Shown piece by piece: positions 31,906 through 39,746 of a stretch of DNA of 39,746 bases. How positions within the stretch are numbered: position 1 is the stretch's first letter; each line of letters starts with the position of its first letter. A program made the translations under genes and the position numbers. The stretch spans positions 1 through 39,746 of the forward strand of contig URGW01000038.1 of assembly GCA_900547475.1 (NCBI GenBank). Reading direction: 5' to 3'. This stretch comes from an uncultured Clostridium sp. (lineage in GTDB: Bacteria > Bacillota > Clostridia > Clostridiales > Clostridiaceae). The notes under the pieces are model-generated. The model saw only the letters and a program-made list of their open reading frames with translations. It did no database searches and was not told where the DNA came from.

Positions 31906-33006
31906 ATGAACATAATATGCTCAAAACAAAAATTACAAGAAGGTATTTCTATAGTAACTAAAGCAATTACAGGAAAAACAACAATGCCTGTATTAGAAGG
32001 TATATATATGGAAGCTAATAAAGAAGGTCTAACTCTTATTGGCTCAGATATGGATGTAAGTATAGAAACAAAGGTTGAAGCTGATGTTATTAAGGAAGGT
32101 AGTATTGTTATTGATTCAAAGATTTTTTCTGAAATTATTAGAAAACTACCGAATTCAGATGTAAAAATAGAAATATCAGAAAATGATTTAATACAAATTA
32201 CATGTGAAAAATCAGTATTTAACTTAGTTTTCATGAATTCTAGTGATTATCCAGCATTACCAAATATAAATGAGGACCTTAGTGTTGAAGTTCCTCAAAA
32301 CTTATTAAAAAATATGATAAAAGGTACATCATTTGCCATAGCTCAAGATGAAGCAAGACCAATATTACAAGGTATACTTTTTGAAGTGAAAAATAAAGAA
32401 TTAAATTTAGTTGCATTAGATGGGTATAGATTAGCCGTTAGAAGTGAATTATTAGATGTAGATGATAATATTGAAGTTGTTATTCCTGGAAAAACTTTAA
32501 ATGAAGTTTCGAAAATATTAGAAGATAATACTGATATTGTAAAAATTACATTCACAAACAATCATATATTATTTAATATTAATAATACAAAAATTATTTC
32601 AAGATTATTAGATGGTAAATTTGTTAACTATATTTCTCTTTTACCTCAAGAATATAAATTATTAGTTAATGTTAAAAAACAAGAACTTCAACAAGGTATT
32701 GAAAGAGCATCACTAATGGCTAAAGATGGAAATAGTAATTTAATAAGATTAGACGTTCAAGAGGATACTTTAGTTATAACTTCTAATTCTCAATTGGGAA
32801 AAGTTAGGGAAGAAGTTAGCATAAATCTGCAAGGAAATGAAGTTCAAATTGCATTTAATTCGAGATATTTATTAGATGTTCTTAAGAATATGGAAGAAGA
32901 AGATGTAGTTATAGAGATGACATCAAGCGTTAGCCCGTGTGTAATAAAAGGGAAAAATGGAAATAATGCTAAATATCTAGTTTTACCAGTTAGACTAGTT
33001 AGATAG
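31906..33006 (+). CDS. dnaN: DNA polymerase III beta subunit (sliding clamp), 366 aa
   Basis: The ring-shaped processivity clamp has three similar domains of about 120 residues. MNIICSKQKLQEGISIVTKAI starts domain 1, ALDGYRLAVR lies in domain 2, and the C-terminus ends VLPVRLVR as in the family. Length is normal. The frame opens 48 bases upstream, but TTAGGAGG lies 9 bases before the ATG at 31906. It heads dnaN-yaaA-recF-remB-gyrB-gyrA. Confidence 0.98.
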   Translation: MNIICSKQKLQEGISIVTKAITGKTTMPVLEGIYMEANKEGLTLIGSDMDVSIETKVEADVIKEGSIVIDSKIFSEIIRKLPNSDVKIEISENDLIQITCEKSVFNLVFMNSSDYPALPNINEDLSVEVPQNLLKNMIKGTSFAIAQDEARPILQGILFEVKNKELNLVALDGYRLAVRSELLDVDDNIEVVIPGKTLNEVSKILEDNTDIVKITFTNNHILFNINNTKIISRLLDGKFVNYISLLPQEYKLLVNVKKQELQQGIERASLMAKDGNSNLIRLDVQEDTLVITSNSQLGKVREEVSINLQGNEVQIAFNSRYLLDVLKNMEEEDVVIEMTSSVSPCVIKGKNGNNAKYLVLPVRLVR

Positions 33007-33050
33007 GAGGAAGCTTGTATAAAAGTTGAATAAATATGCAAGGAAATGTT

Positions 33051-33257
33051 ATGAATGAAATAGAAATAAGTACAGAATTTATAAAATTAGATTCGTTTTT
33101 AAAATTTTCCGGAGTAGTTTCACTAGGATCAGAAGCTAAAATGTATATTTTGGATGAACTTGTAAAAGTTAATGGTGAAATTTGCATACAAAGAGGGAAA
33201 AAATTATATAAAGGTGACATAGTTGAATTTAATGGAGAAACCTACAAAGTAGTTTAA
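33051..33257 (+). CDS. yaaA: S4-domain protein YaaA, 68 aa
   Basis: This small RNA-binding S4-fold protein of the dnaN-recF gap contains LDSFLKFSGVVSLGSEAKMYILDELVKVNGE and RGKKLYKGDIVEF. Its Bacillus homologue has been linked to ribosome assembly. The ATG at 33036 has no ribosome site. AAGGA lies 6-7 bases before the ATG at 33051, so that start is used. It is between dnaN and recF as in other Firmicutes. Confidence 0.92.
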   Translation: MNEIEISTEFIKLDSFLKFSGVVSLGSEAKMYILDELVKVNGEICIQRGKKLYKGDIVEFNGETYKVV

Positions 33258-33323
33258 GAAACTATTTTTTCCAGGGTGATTATCCTTATTAAATTTAATA
33301 TGTTATAATTAAAGGTGTTTAAG

Positions 33324-34409
33324 ATGTTTATTAAAAGATTGCAAATGCTTAATTATAGAAATTATAATGTATTGGATATAAGTTTAGGTCCACATGTTAA
33401 TGTTTTTATGGGAGATAATGCCCAAGGCAAAACTAATATATTAGAGGGTATATACTATTGTGCTTTTGCAAGATCTCATAGAACGTCAAAGGATAGAGAG
33501 CTTATCAATTGGAATTCTGATAATGCATTATTAAGTGTTACAGTTGGTAGGGAGAGATTAGACAAGAGAATAGATATAAGCATTCTTAAGGACGGAAAAA
33601 AAGCAATACAAATAAATAAGATTAAAATAAAAAAGATAGGAGAACTATTTGGAAATTTTAATGTTGTAATGTTTTCTCCGGAAGATTTAAAAATAATTAA
33701 AGATTCTCCCGGTGTAAGAAGAAAATTTATTGATATGGAGTTATGCCAATTAAATCCTAAATACTATTATAATCTTGTTCAGTATAATAAAGTTTTGAAT
33801 GAAAGAAATAGTATATTACGAAATAGAAATATAAATAAAGATATTTTAGATGTTTATGATATGCAATTGGTGGAATTTGGATATAATATAATAATAGATA
33901 GATTAGAATATATTCAAAAGTTAAATAAATACTCTACTAAAATTCATTCTGATATAACTTCAGGCAAAGAGAAAATTGAATTTAAGTATATTAGTACTAT
34001 TAAAGATTTAGAAAACATAAAAGAAAATTTCTATTCGCTTTTAGAAAAAAATAGAAGTAGGGATTGCGAAAGAGGAATTACCTCTATAGGTCCACATAGA
34101 GATGATTTTACTGTTTTAATAAATGATATTGATACTAAAAGTTATGGATCTCAAGGACAACAAAGAACTGCAGTTTTAACTATTAAATTTTCATCATTAA
34201 AAATAATAAAGGAACTTACAGGGGAACATCCAGTATTACTTTTAGATGATGTATTATCAGAATTGGATTTTAGTAGAAAAAGATATATTTTAAGCACAAT
34301 TGGAGATATACAAACTATTATTACATGTACTGGAATAGAAGATTTGTATGAGTATTTAGATGATAAATCTAAAGTTTTTAAAGTTAAGGATGGAGAAATC
34401 CTAAACTAA
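33324..34409 (+). CDS. recF: DNA replication and repair protein RecF, 361 aa
   Basis: This SMC-like ATPase helps RecA load at gaps. Walker A is GDNAQGKT (30-37), the ABC-type signature is in YGSQGQQRTAVLTIKFSSLK, and Walker B is VLLLDDVLSELD. Length is normal. The frame starts at GTG 33315, inside the AAAGGTG ribosome site. The ATG at 33324 is chosen. Confidence 0.97.
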   Translation: MFIKRLQMLNYRNYNVLDISLGPHVNVFMGDNAQGKTNILEGIYYCAFARSHRTSKDRELINWNSDNALLSVTVGRERLDKRIDISILKDGKKAIQINKIKIKKIGELFGNFNVVMFSPEDLKIIKDSPGVRRKFIDMELCQLNPKYYYNLVQYNKVLNERNSILRNRNINKDILDVYDMQLVEFGYNIIIDRLEYIQKLNKYSTKIHSDITSGKEKIEFKYISTIKDLENIKENFYSLLEKNRSRDCERGITSIGPHRDDFTVLINDIDTKSYGSQGQQRTAVLTIKFSSLKIIKELTGEHPVLLLDDVLSELDFSRKRYILSTIGDIQTIITCTGIEDLYEYLDDKSKVFKVKDGEILN

Positions 34410-34422
34410 GGGAGGAGATCTT

Positions 34423-34683
34423 ATGTTTTTACATTTAGGAGAAAATGTAGTAGTACCAATAAAGGATGTAATTGGTATTTTTGATTTACAAACATCAATG
34501 TATAGTTCAGATACAATATCATTTTTAAGAATGGCTGAAGAAGACGGATTTGTTGAAAAAATTTCAAAGGAAAGTCCTAAATCATTTGTTATAGCAGAAG
34601 TTAATAAAATGAGTAAGGTGTATTTATCGCCTATTTCATCATCTACTTTAACTAAGAGAACAAATATTGATTATAATCCTTAA
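34423..34683 (+). CDS. remB: Extracellular matrix regulator RemB (DUF370), 86 aa
   Basis: A small DUF370 protein beginning MFLHLGENVVVPIKDVIGIFDLQTS, the RemB/YaaB hallmark. RemA/RemB in Bacillus control matrix genes. A DNA-binding role here is inferred from that. It sits 13 bases after recF and before gyrB, its normal place. The ATG follows GGGAGGAG. Confidence 0.94.
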   Translation: MFLHLGENVVVPIKDVIGIFDLQTSMYSSDTISFLRMAEEDGFVEKISKESPKSFVIAEVNKMSKVYLSPISSSTLTKRTNIDYNP

Positions 34684-34735
34684 GTCCAATATTTAGCCTT
34701 CAGAGTTAAGAAAACAAAAATATAAGGAGGAGTTT

Positions 34736-36652
34736 ATGTTGGAAGAGAATAAGCAAAGTTATGATGAAAGTCAGATTCAGGTTTTAGAAGGTTTAGAAGC
34801 TGTTAGAAAAAGACCTGGAATGTACATAGGGAGCACGAGCTCTAGAGGACTTCATCATTTAGTGTACGAAATAGTAGATAATAGTATTGATGAAGCTTTA
34901 GCTGGATTTTGTAAAAACATAGAAGTTACAATAAATGAGGATAACTCAATTACTGTAATAGACGATGGTAGAGGTATGCCAGTTGGTATACATCCTAAAA
35001 TGGGTAAGGCAACAGTAGAAGTAATAATGACTGTATTACATGCTGGTGGTAAGTTTGGAGGCGGAGGATACAAGGTATCTGGTGGTCTTCATGGAGTTGG
35101 TGCATCTGTTGTTAATGCATTATCTGAGTATTGTGAGGTTACTGTAAAAAGAGAAGGCTTTATATGGCAACAAAAATATTCAAGAGGAAATGTATTGTGT
35201 GATTTAACTAAAATTGGTGAATCAGATGAGCATGGAACTAAAGTATTATTTAAGCCAGATCATGAAATATTTGAAGATACTGTATTTGACTTTGAAGTAT
35301 TATCAAGCAGATTACGAGAATTAGCATTCCTTAATAAAGGTATAGCTATAACTTTAATAGATAAGAGAGAAGAGGAAGAAAGAGTTGAAAAATACCATTA
35401 TGAAGGTGGTATAAAAGAATTTGTTTCTTACTTAAATAGAAATAAAGAAGTGCTACATGAATTGCCTATTTATGTTGAAGGAGAAAAAGATGGAATAATA
35501 GCTGAAATTGCACTTCAATATAATGATGGATACAATGAAAACTTATATTCTTTTGCAAATAATATAGATACAATTGAAGGGGGAACTCACTTAGCGGGAT
35601 TTAAGAGTGCTTTAACTAGGGCGATAAATGATTATGCTAAGAGATTTGGTCATATAAAAGATAATGACAAGAACCTTTCAGGTGATGATGCGAGAGAAGG
35701 ACTTACAGCTGTAGTTTCTGTTAAAATATCTGAACCTCAATTTGAAGGGCAAACTAAAACTAAGTTAGGAAATTCAGAAGTTAGAGGTATTGTTGATTCA
35801 ATTGTTGCTGAAGGAGTAAGTATTTTCTTAGAAGAAAATCCTGCTGTAGGAAAAATCATAATAGATAAAGCGTTAATGGCAGCAAGAGCTAGAGATGCAG
35901 CTAGAAAAGCGAGAGAGCTTACAAGAAAATCAGTACTTGAAAGATCTACACTTCCAGGAAAACTTGCAGATTGTTCATCAAAGGATCCTGCTGAATGTGA
36001 AATCTATATAGTCGAAGGGGATTCAGCGGGAGGTTCTGCAAAGCAAGGAAGAGATAGAAAATTCCAAGCTATATTACCATTAAGAGGTAAAATACTTAAC
36101 GTTGAAAAACAAAGGCTTGATAGAATACTTAATGCTGATTCAATAAGATCAATGGTTACAGCTTTTGGTGCGGGAATAGGTAAAGATTTTGATGTTGAAA
36201 AGTTAAGATACAATAGAATAATAATCATGACCGATGCCGACGTTGATGGAGCTCATATAAGAACATTATTATTAACGTTCTTCTATAGATATATGAGACC
36301 ATTAATTGATGAAGGTCATGTGTTTATAGCACAACCACCATTATTTAAGGTTAGTAAAGGTAAACGAGAAGAGTATGCTTATACAGAACTTGAGCTTGAG
36401 AAAATCTTAGAAGATTTTGGTGGAAAAGATAGTTCAATAAATATTCAAAGATACAAAGGTCTTGGAGAAATGAATGCAAATCAATTATGGGATACAACTA
36501 TGGACCCAGAACATAGAATTCTTAAAAAAGCAACTGTAAGTGATGCAATTGCTGCAGATGAAATATTTACTATTTTAATGGGCGATAAAGTTGAACCAAG
36601 AAGAGAATTCATTCAAAAGAATGCTAAAAAAATAAGCAATTTAGATATTTAG
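34736..36652 (+). CDS. gyrB: DNA gyrase subunit B, 638 aa
   Basis: The ATPase half of gyrase. The GHKL domain begins EGLEAVRKRPGMYIGST and includes DNSIDEA and the VGLHGVGASVVNALS-like lid (here GGLHGVGASVVNALS). The TOPRIM domain has EGDSAGGSAKQGRDRKFQA and MTDADVDGAHI. Length is normal for Gram-positive GyrB (about 635-645). The ATG follows AAGGAGGAG. It is followed by gyrA after 34 bases. Confidence 0.98.
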   Translation: MLEENKQSYDESQIQVLEGLEAVRKRPGMYIGSTSSRGLHHLVYEIVDNSIDEALAGFCKNIEVTINEDNSITVIDDGRGMPVGIHPKMGKATVEVIMTVLHAGGKFGGGGYKVSGGLHGVGASVVNALSEYCEVTVKREGFIWQQKYSRGNVLCDLTKIGESDEHGTKVLFKPDHEIFEDTVFDFEVLSSRLRELAFLNKGIAITLIDKREEEERVEKYHYEGGIKEFVSYLNRNKEVLHELPIYVEGEKDGIIAEIALQYNDGYNENLYSFANNIDTIEGGTHLAGFKSALTRAINDYAKRFGHIKDNDKNLSGDDAREGLTAVVSVKISEPQFEGQTKTKLGNSEVRGIVDSIVAEGVSIFLEENPAVGKIIIDKALMAARARDAARKARELTRKSVLERSTLPGKLADCSSKDPAECEIYIVEGDSAGGSAKQGRDRKFQAILPLRGKILNVEKQRLDRILNADSIRSMVTAFGAGIGKDFDVEKLRYNRIIIMTDADVDGAHIRTLLLTFFYRYMRPLIDEGHVFIAQPPLFKVSKGKREEYAYTELELEKILEDFGGKDSSINIQRYKGLGEMNANQLWDTTMDPEHRILKKATVSDAIAADEIFTILMGDKVEPRREFIQKNAKKISNLDI

Positions 36653-36686
36653 TACTAAGATATTTAGTATTAGTTGAGGTGAGTGC

Positions 36687-39233
36687 ATGAACTTAAATGA
36701 GGGAAAATTTATACATGTAGATATAAATAAAGAAATGAAACAATGCTATATCGATTACGCAATGAGCGTAATTGTTGGGCGTGCTCTTCCAGATGTAAGA
36801 GATGGTCTTAAACCAGTTCATAGAAGAATTCTTTATGCGATGCAAGAATTAGGCTTAGAACCAAACAAAGGATACAGAAAATGTGCCAGAATAGTTGGTG
36901 AAGTTTTAGGGAAATATCATCCACATGGTGATACATCTGTTTATGACGCATTAGTAAGAATGGCTCAGGATTTCTCAATGAGATATATGCTTGTTGATGG
37001 TCACGGAAACTTTGGTTCTGTTGATGGTGATAGTGCAGCTGCAATGAGATATACAGAAGCAAAGATGAATAAGATAGCAGTAGAAATGCTTAGAGATATA
37101 AATAAAAATACTGTAGATTTTATGCCAAACTTTGATGGTGAAGAACAAGAACCTAGAGTATTACCATCAAGATATCCAAACCTTTTAGTTAACGGATCAT
37201 CAGGTATTGCTGTTGGGATGGCAACTAATATCCCACCACATAATTTAGGGGAAGTTATTGATGGAACAATAATGTTAATAGATAATCCAGAGGCTACTGG
37301 ATTAGAACTTATGACATGTATAAAGGGCCCTGATTTTCCAACAGGTGGAATAATAATGGGTAAATCAGGCATAAGAGCTGCTTATGAAACTGGTAAAGGT
37401 AAAGTTGTAGTTAGAGCTAAAACTGATATAGAAGAAGAAAATGGAAGACATAGAATCGTAGTTACTGAAATTCCATACCAAGTTAATAAAGCTAAGCTTA
37501 TTGAAAATATTGCTGACTTAGTTAAAGATAAAAAAATTATTGGAATATCTGATTTAAGAGATGAATCTGACAGAGAAGGTATGAGAATAGTAATAGAACT
37601 AAAGAAAGATGCAAATCCTAATGTTGTATTAAATTTATTATTTAAGCATACAAAAATGCAGGATACATTTGGAGTAATTATGTTAGCTTTAGTTAATAAT
37701 GAGCCACATATATTAAACTTAAAGCAAATATTAAGTCATTATATAGATTTCCAAAAAGAAGTTGTGACTAGAAGAACAATATTTGATCTTGAGAAAGCAC
37801 AGGCAAGAGCTCACATATTAGAAGGTTTAAGAATTGCTTTAGATAATATTGATGAAGTGATAAGTATTATTAGAGGCTCAAAAACTGGAGAAATAGCTAA
37901 GAATACGTTAATTGAAAGGTTTGGATTATCTGAAAAGCAAGCACTTGCTATTTTAGAAATGAGGCTAAGAAGATTAACAGGCTTAGAAAGAGATAAGATT
38001 GAAGAAGAATATGCAGAGTTAATGAAGCTTATAGATTACTTAAATTCAATTCTTGCAAGTGAAGAATTATTATTAGGAGTTATTAAAGCGGAATTACTTG
38101 AAATAAAATCTAGATATAACGATGAAAGAAGAACTCAAATAGAGAAAGTTGTAAATGATATTGATATTGAAGATTTAATACAAGAAGAAGAAACAGTTAT
38201 AACTTTAACTCATACAGGATATGTTAAGAGAATATCAGCTGACACATATTCTGCTCAAAGAAGAGGGGGAAGAGGAATACAAGCAATGTCTACGAAAGAA
38301 GATGATTTCGTGGAACATGTGTTAGTAACTTCAACTCATTCAGATGTATTATTCTTTACTAATAGAGGAAGAGTATATAAAAAGAGAGCATATGAAATAC
38401 CTGAAGCTGGAAGAACAGCAAAGGGTACTAATATAATAAATCTTATTCAAATAGAACAAGATGAAAGAATAGAAACAGTATTAACTGTTAGGGATAATAT
38501 TGTAGATGGATACTTATTCATGGCAACTAAACAAGGCTTAGTTAAGAAAACTCCATTATCAGAATTTAAAAATTTAAGAAAGAGTGGTCTTATTGCTATT
38601 AATTTAAGAGAAGGAGATGAACTTCTTAAAGTTAAGGTAACAAGGGGAGATGCTGATATAATAATAGTTTCTCAAGATGGTAATGCAATTAAGTTTAATG
38701 AACAAGATGTAAGACCTATGGGAAGAACTGCATCAGGAGTTAAGTCAATGAATTTAAGAGATGAAGATGTAGCTGTTTGTATGGATATAGCTTCAGATAA
38801 TGAGGATTTATTAGTTATAAGTGAAAATGGATTTGGTAAGAGAACACCATTAACTGAATATAAGAGACAAAATAGAGGTGGAGTAGGTCTTATTACTTAT
38901 AAGATAAGTGAAAAGACTGGTAAAGTTGTTGGAGCAACTGTTTGTAGTCCAGAAGATGAATTAATGCTTATAAATACTAGCGGTATAGCTATAAGAATAA
39001 ATGTTTCTGATATTTCAGTAACTAGTAGATCTGCAATGGGAGTTACATTAATGAGAACTTCAGAAGAAGAAAAGGTAGTAGCTATTGCTAAAATAACTGG
39101 TACTGGAGATAATGATGATGAGGAACAATTAACATTAGAAGCTTGTGTAGATAATGAAAGTGATTTAGATAATAAAGATACTAGCTTAGATAGATTAGTT
39201 GAAGAGATTCAAAAAGAAGATTCAGAACAATAA
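36687..39233 (+). CDS. gyrA: DNA gyrase subunit A, 848 aa
   Basis: The breakage-reunion half. The catalytic Tyr lies in AAMRYTEAKM. The quinolone region reads HPHGDTSVYDALVRMAQDFSM, with Thr83 and Asp87 in the E. coli-equivalent positions, so no classic resistance change is seen. The C-terminal beta-pinwheel has the GyrA box QRRGGRG near residue 530, which marks gyrase and not topoisomerase IV. The acidic tail (DNDDEEQLTLEACVDNESDLDN...) is long. The ATG follows GAGGTGAGTGC. The operon ends at the terminator 39267-39314. Confidence 0.98.
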   Translation: MNLNEGKFIHVDINKEMKQCYIDYAMSVIVGRALPDVRDGLKPVHRRILYAMQELGLEPNKGYRKCARIVGEVLGKYHPHGDTSVYDALVRMAQDFSMRYMLVDGHGNFGSVDGDSAAAMRYTEAKMNKIAVEMLRDINKNTVDFMPNFDGEEQEPRVLPSRYPNLLVNGSSGIAVGMATNIPPHNLGEVIDGTIMLIDNPEATGLELMTCIKGPDFPTGGIIMGKSGIRAAYETGKGKVVVRAKTDIEEENGRHRIVVTEIPYQVNKAKLIENIADLVKDKKIIGISDLRDESDREGMRIVIELKKDANPNVVLNLLFKHTKMQDTFGVIMLALVNNEPHILNLKQILSHYIDFQKEVVTRRTIFDLEKAQARAHILEGLRIALDNIDEVISIIRGSKTGEIAKNTLIERFGLSEKQALAILEMRLRRLTGLERDKIEEEYAELMKLIDYLNSILASEELLLGVIKAELLEIKSRYNDERRTQIEKVVNDIDIEDLIQEEETVITLTHTGYVKRISADTYSAQRRGGRGIQAMSTKEDDFVEHVLVTSTHSDVLFFTNRGRVYKKRAYEIPEAGRTAKGTNIINLIQIEQDERIETVLTVRDNIVDGYLFMATKQGLVKKTPLSEFKNLRKSGLIAINLREGDELLKVKVTRGDADIIIVSQDGNAIKFNEQDVRPMGRTASGVKSMNLRDEDVAVCMDIASDNEDLLVISENGFGKRTPLTEYKRQNRGGVGLITYKISEKTGKVVGATVCSPEDELMLINTSGIAIRINVSDISVTSRSAMGVTLMRTSEEEKVVAIAKITGTGDNDDEEQLTLEACVDNESDLDNKDTSLDRLVEEIQKEDSEQ

Positions 39234-39266
39234 TATAGAGATTTTTATTTAAAAGATTAATATCAT

Positions 39267-39314
39267 GTGGCAAGTTATGAATACTATTAAGTATTTAGTG
39301 GCTTGCCACTTTTT
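39267..39314 (+). terminator. Terminator of the dnaN-gyrA operon
   Basis: GTGGCAAG (39267-39274) and CTTGCCAC (39302-39309) form an exact 8-bp base. An inner AATACT/AGTATT arm sits between them, and TTTTT follows. Confidence 0.85.
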
Positions 39315-39454
39315 ATATTTAAATTAGTGTAAAAATAGTATTTAAGAGTTAATATATAAGTACTCTTATCCTAGTGTATCAATAATAGAAAAACAAATAA
39401 ATAATTAGAAAAAGAGAGAATAATAAAGATAAATTAATATAAATATAAAATGAG
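39315..39454. other. AT-rich spacer upstream of the rRNA promoters
   Basis: This 140-base A/T-rich stretch has no open frame, hairpin or promoter I can support. With the promoter units that follow, it makes the 513 gene-free bases after gyrA. Confidence 0.6.
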
Positions 39455-39504
39455 TTAAAAATAAATTATATTTACATGATAAGATAAAACACGTCGCTGA
39501 TGAC
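39455..39504 (+). promoter_or_regulatory. Degenerate upstream copy (P0) of the rRNA promoter unit
   Basis: TGATAAGATAAA (39478-39489) is the same -10 block as in P1 and P2, and is followed by GTCGCTGATGAC as a small hairpin. No TTGACA lies 17 bases before it (only TTAAAA with a 19-base gap), so it is weak or decayed. It lies 73 bases upstream of the P1 -10. Confidence 0.4.
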
Positions 39505-39529
39505 TAACAGAAAAGCAACACAAAAAAAG

Positions 39530-39558
39530 TTGACATGTTAGAAATTAAGTGATAAGAT
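39530..39558 (+). promoter_or_regulatory. rRNA operon promoter P1
   Basis: Perfect TTGACA (39530-39535), 17 bases and TAAGAT (39553-39558). An A-rich run before it may act as UP element. A small hairpin (TTTCG...CGAAA) lies at 39562-39580. Confidence 0.9.
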
Positions 39559-39607
39559 AAATTTCGTTGCTTGAGCGAAACGTCAAAAAAACTTTTTAAA
39601 AAAGTTG

Positions 39608-39636
39608 TTGACAGTAGCAAAGAGTGATGATAAGAT
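39608..39636 (+). promoter_or_regulatory. rRNA operon promoter P2
   Basis: Perfect TTGACA (39608-39613), 17 bases and TAAGAT (39631-39636), the same boxes as P1 and 78 bases after it. The palindrome AACTTTTT-AAAAAAGTT ends one base before the -35. A GTCGC/GCGAC hairpin (39643-39658) lies at the expected transcript start. Confidence 0.92.
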
Positions 39637-39666
39637 AAAGAAGTCGCTTCAGTGCGACAGAGTAAA

Positions 39667-39740
39667 TGGTCTTTGAAAATTGAACAGAATATAGTTAAAG
39701 TAAACCAGCAATTCTTTTGAGAGTCTTAAAACAAAGACTC
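39667..39740 (+). other. rRNA leader with boxA-like sequence and 16S processing stem
   Basis: TGGTCTTTGAAAATTGAACA (39667-39686) resembles the boxA antitermination sequence of Bacillus rrn leaders (TGCTCTTTGAAAA...). A perfect stem GAGTCTT (39721-39727) and AAGACTC (39734-39740) follows just before the window edge and may take part in pre-16S processing. The 16S gene itself is not in the window. Confidence 0.75.
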
Positions 39741-39746
39741 AAAGTA

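Noticed and set aside
33281..33309. TGTTATAAT just before recF as an extended -10 promoter.
   Set aside because: Transcription would start at or inside the ribosome site of recF, and no -35 box lies at the right distance. Readthrough from dnaN is more likely.
36921..36950. Quinolone-resistance change in GyrA (Thr at 83).
   Set aside because: Threonine is the usual wild-type residue here in many clostridia, and Asp87 is intact.
1..39746. Mobile element, phage genes, toxin-antitoxin pair, CRISPR array or a new defence system.
   Set aside because: No transposase, integrase, repeat-spacer array or paired small toxin-like genes were seen. Almost all genes belong to well-known core families.

Overview
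The window is the chromosomal replication-origin region of a low-GC Firmicute, almost certainly Clostridium sensu stricto. The reasons are the very AT-rich spacers and codon use, the gene order rpmH / dnaA-dnaN-yaaA-recF-remB-gyrB-gyrA / rRNA operon, the spore genes yyaC and lonC, a DUF4446 gene beside parAB, and DUF951, DUF1858 and DUF3343 proteins. No phage, transposase, CRISPR array or foreign-looking island was found. This is conserved core genome, and no wholly new system was seen. The species was not determined.

Left part (1-17.9 kb, mostly minus strand, pointing away from the origin). A tRNA-Glu/tRNA-Val pair with a near-consensus promoter comes first, then a gene of unknown function. 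Next are a BaiN/YhiN-type flavoprotein (plus), an acyl-ACP thioesterase, two DUF1858 genes (one with a CxxC, one without), purA and malic enzyme (plus). argS, proC and dnaB follow, then the cluster mazG-like/gdpP/rplI/lonC, then rpsF-ssb-rpsR behind a short leader that fits the S6:S18 autoregulatory RNA, and finally DUF951, a MscS channel and DUF3343.

Middle (18-29.8 kb). A class V aminotransferase of the cysteine-desulfurase type and the spore protein gene yyaC lie on the plus strand. After them the minus strand carries DUF4446, parB, parA, noc, rsmG, mnmG, mnmE, jag, yidC, yidD, rnpA and rpmH. Two perfect parS sites flank the parA-parB-DUF4446 cluster.

Origin and right arm (29.8-39.7 kb). 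DnaA boxes cluster in both the rpmH-dnaA and dnaA-dnaN gaps, so the origin is bipartite. The dnaA-dnaN gap carries a DnaA-trio-like element (CTA/TTA triplets after DnaA boxes and a short GC block), which predicts the unwinding site. dnaN, yaaA, recF, remB, gyrB and gyrA then run on the plus strand away from the origin. The window ends in the promoter and leader region of an rRNA operon, with two near-identical strong promoters plus a degenerate third copy. The 16S gene would start just past the right edge.

The genes work together in initiation (DnaA, DnaB, DnaN), supercoiling (GyrAB), origin segregation and nucleoid occlusion (ParAB, Noc, parS), ribosome and tRNA production (L34, L9, S6, S18, RnpA, MnmE, MnmG, RsmG, ArgS), membrane protein insertion (YidC, YidD, Jag) and c-di-AMP turnover (GdpP). 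Several starts were moved from the longest reading frame to an internal codon 5-9 bases after a Shine-Dalgarno sequence. Those choices are explained gene by gene.
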